DNA from: an uncultured Lachnospiraceae bacterium
GTDB lineage: Bacteria; Bacillota; Clostridia; Lachnospirales; Lachnospiraceae
Assembly: GCA_910586025.1 (NCBI GenBank)
Contig: CAJUIO010000115.1
Span: 2,388 to 10,191 of the forward strand
Direction of reading: 5' to 3'
DNA length: 7,804 nt
A program made the translations under genes and the position numbers. The number at the start of each line of letters is the position of its first letter. Position 1 is the stretch's first letter. The notes beneath the pieces were generated by a model. That model searched no databases. It was given only the letters and a program-made list of their open reading frames with translations, and was not told the origin of the DNA. Of the stretch, positions 5,951 to 7,804 are shown piece by piece.

Positions 5951-7804
5951 TCATTTTTCATAGGCCGGACTCATCTCCCACAGCTCCAGCTCACAAATCC
6001 TGTCCACACTCCCATCCAGACTGATCCTTCGATTCCTGCCCGCAATATAATTTCTGGCGGTAATGGATTTCTTTTCATTCAGATACGCCTCGATCATGGA
6101 GTGGTCAAGGAAATATTCCATACAGACCAATTCGTCTCCGAGCTCCACACGGTCCTCCTCTCCCCGATACTTTCCGAGCTCCTCTCCCGTTTCGTCAAAG
6201 ACACCGAAACGCTCCGCCTCCCTGTCATAGTAAATGATTCTTTTTGACTGCGCATCCCCGGCTTCCACCTTCAATAGCCGGGCATCCGCCCGAATCCTCA
6301 GCCAGAGCATGTTTCCGGAAAAAGCAGCCAGCGCCTCCTTCGCCTCCTCCAGGGAAACATCCGCAAGACGGAGCAGCTCTCTTCTTCGAAGAGCGGAAAG
6401 CTCCCGGATGGGCCGTATGCGCAGTTCGCTGTTTTGCACCGAAAGCTCCACAGGAAGACCTCCGTTATGTGCCCAGCCCGCATAGTACTCCTCCTTCCAG
6501 CCCCGTTTTCCCTGGGCTATGGTAAACACCACGGTGCGCCCGTCCGGCGTCACAAACCCGCTCGGACCGGTAAAGCTTCCGTTTCCAAGGTCAAGCAGCA
6601 TTGCCTTCTCGTGGAACTTCGAAAAACTCCTCCCTTTCGGATCCCATTTTCCCAGAAAGCCGTATGTCTCCACCACGTCTCCCTCGATCTGACAGGCACA
6701 GAGAAGAAAAATATGACAGACCACATCTCCCTCTTCGTCCTTAAGCGGCAGAAGCACCGGAAGCTCAAACACATGTCCCGCCTCCCGGTTCTTTCCGTAA
6801 TCGTAATCCAGGAAAAATCCGTGGCACTGCCAGCTCACCCTGTCATCCGAGGAATACAGGACCGCGTTTCCGCCGCCGTTATCCGCATCCCCGGTTCCCA
6901 CCAGCATAAAGTAAGTATCGTCCTCCAGCCACACAAAGGGATCCCGGAATTCCCCCAGCCACCCCTGTGTCTGCGTTACCGCCGGCCCGTCACCTTTCTT
7001 CCACACCGGAAGCCTCTTTTCCCCGTCAATGACAGCCTCCGCCATGGCGACGAACTGATTGGGAAAGCATCTGTCATTTCCCGCCGTATAGAAGATACAG
7101 GGCCTTCCCTCCTTATCCACCAGGGAGCTTCCCGACCAGCAGCCGTCCGGATCCAGCGTCTCACCCGTCTCAAGGGCAAGAGGCATATCCTCCCAGTGAA
7201 CCATGTCCCGGCTCACCATGTGCCCCCACTGAATGTGATCCCAAATGGGAGCATGGGGGTTTGCCTGATAAAAAATATGATAATATCCCTGATAATAAAG
7301 GGGGCCGTGAGGCTCGTTCATCCATTTTCCCGGAGGGATCAGATGATACTGCGGGCGCTGCACATCCCCCTCATAGTCGCTTCTGTCAAGTCCGAGCCTT
7401 TCCGCCGTCTCCCCTGTGGGCCGTGCATTGTGAAGCTCCCTTACCTCATCCGCCCGCAGGGCCTTTCCCCACAGCAGTATTTCCTCCATCAGCCCGTAAA
7501 AGCACCCTGACGGCGATTCCTCCGTGCAGACAGCATGATCCACATACCTGCCAAGATACGCCCTGCCTTCCGGCCATTTTATCTCCATATGCCTGGGAAA
7601 CTGCCTGCGGTTCGCCAGCACGCCGTTCACATACAGATCGCACCAGCCGGCCTCCTGTCCGTACACCACGGTGACCATATTCCAGGCGTTCAGAGCCGCC
7701 CGCACCTCAAGGGAATCAAAGCAAAAAAGCATTTTCCCGTTTCCAAAGCCCGCCTGCAGCTTTCCCTGCTTTGTGATCAGAACGTAAAAGCCCTCTTTTC
7801 TTTC
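5951..7804 (-). CDS. LamG-like domain plus GH32 glycoside hydrolase, 5' end beyond the window, with Asp-to-Glu change in the nucleophile motif
   Basis: The frame is open to the window edge, so 617 residues are visible and the N-terminus is missing; the first internal ATG (7732) is inside a domain and is not the start. Visible residues 1-125 are the end of a concanavalin/LamG-type beta-sandwich (WNMVTVVYGQEAGWCDLYVNGVL, YLGRYV, CFYGLMEEILLWGKALRADEVREL), probably for carbohydrate contact or packing. The GH32 propeller follows from about 150: YHLIPPGKWMNEPHGPLYY with E164 at the nucleophile position, FRDP (D288) and VFELP (E347) as acid/base. The C-terminal sandwich includes FLDHSMIEAYLNEKKSITARNYI (565-587). 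The substrate is likely a fructoside, but the WMNEPHG motif and the FELP replacement of ECPD mark a divergent subgroup whose activity I cannot assign. Whether a secretion signal exists cannot be seen. The stop is 56 bp before the next gene's preferred start, in the same operon. Confidence 0.9.
   Translation of the reverse strand, partial: ERKEGFYVLITKQGKLQAGFGNGKMLFCFDSLEVRAALNAWNMVTVVYGQEAGWCDLYVNGVLANRRQFPRHMEIKWPEGRAYLGRYVDHAVCTEESPSGCFYGLMEEILLWGKALRADEVRELHNARPTGETAERLGLDRSDYEGDVQRPQYHLIPPGKWMNEPHGPLYYQGYYHIFYQANPHAPIWDHIQWGHMVSRDMVHWEDMPLALETGETLDPDGCWSGSSLVDKEGRPCIFYTAGNDRCFPNQFVAMAEAVIDGEKRLPVWKKGDGPAVTQTQGWLGEFRDPFVWLEDDTYFMLVGTGDADNGGGNAVLYSSDDRVSWQCHGFFLDYDYGKNREAGHVFELPVLLPLKDEEGDVVCHIFLLCACQIEGDVVETYGFLGKWDPKGRSFSKFHEKAMLLDLGNGSFTGPSGFVTPDGRTVVFTIAQGKRGWKEEYYAGWAHNGGLPVELSVQNSELRIRPIRELSALRRRELLRLADVSLEEAKEALAAFSGNMLWLRIRADARLLKVEAGDAQSKRIIYYDREAERFGVFDETGEELGKYRGEEDRVELGDELVCMEYFLDHSMIEAYLNEKKSITARNYIAGRNRRISLDGSVDRICELELWEMSPAYEK

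Noticed and set aside
6434..7510. Plus-strand open frame of 358 codons antisense to the LamG-GH32 gene
   Set aside because: Shadow of the GH32 coding sequence, with no domain or ribosome-site evidence. The same applies to the long plus-strand frames at 985-1872, 2247-3236 and 4314-5408.
7730..7732. ATG as start of the rightmost gene
   Set aside because: The frame continues upstream without a stop to the window edge (24 more codons), and the extra residues (EGFYVLITKQGKLQAGFGNGK) complete the strands of the LamG-like domain. The gene is truncated by the window, not started there.

Overview
The window is a single minus-strand operon segment, transcribed from right to left, for intracellular breakdown of a fructose-containing saccharide. 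No strand switch, RNA gene, mobile element or CRISPR array is visible. Base composition (GC-rich by eye), strong AGGAGG-type ribosome binding sites, tightly coupled genes and protein style suggest a Gram-positive Firmicute, most likely a gut Clostridia/Lachnospiraceae-type bacterium. This placement is inference, not proof.

Transcription order: (1) 7804-5951, a 5'-truncated LamG-like domain fused to a GH32 catalytic domain, with Glu where GH32 enzymes normally carry the nucleophilic Asp; (2) 5894-4458, a divergent GH32-type enzyme with GDVIP / RDP / ECPD motifs; (3) 4465-3368, a DUF2961/GH172 enzyme, the family that includes difructose dianhydride I synthase/hydrolase and alpha-D-arabinofuranosidases; (4) 3290-1794, a canonical cytoplasmic GH32 beta-fructofuranosidase; (5) 1794-811, a PfkB-type fructokinase; (6) 814-35, an unrecognised protein with an N-terminal hydrophobic segment and a C-terminal membrane anchor; (7) 38-1, the probable first codons of a further gene with a TTG start. 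Gaps are 56 and 77 bp at two junctions; elsewhere genes overlap by 1 to 8 bp.

Working model (inference): an imported cyclic or branched fructose disaccharide/oligosaccharide is opened by the GH172 enzyme and trimmed to fructose by the GH32 enzymes. The kinase then makes fructose 6-phosphate for glycolysis. None of the complete enzymes has a signal peptide, so the pathway should be cytoplasmic and needs a transporter, which is not in the window.

The most unusual non-coding signal is a perfect 17-bp inverted repeat with an 11-nt loop at 584-628, inside the membrane-protein gene. It spans exactly 15 in-frame codons and is followed on the plus strand by a T6 run. Several gene starts are re-assigned from ribosome binding sites: 4465 (ATG, not GTG 4474), 5894 (not 5954), and possibly 1788 instead of 1794.
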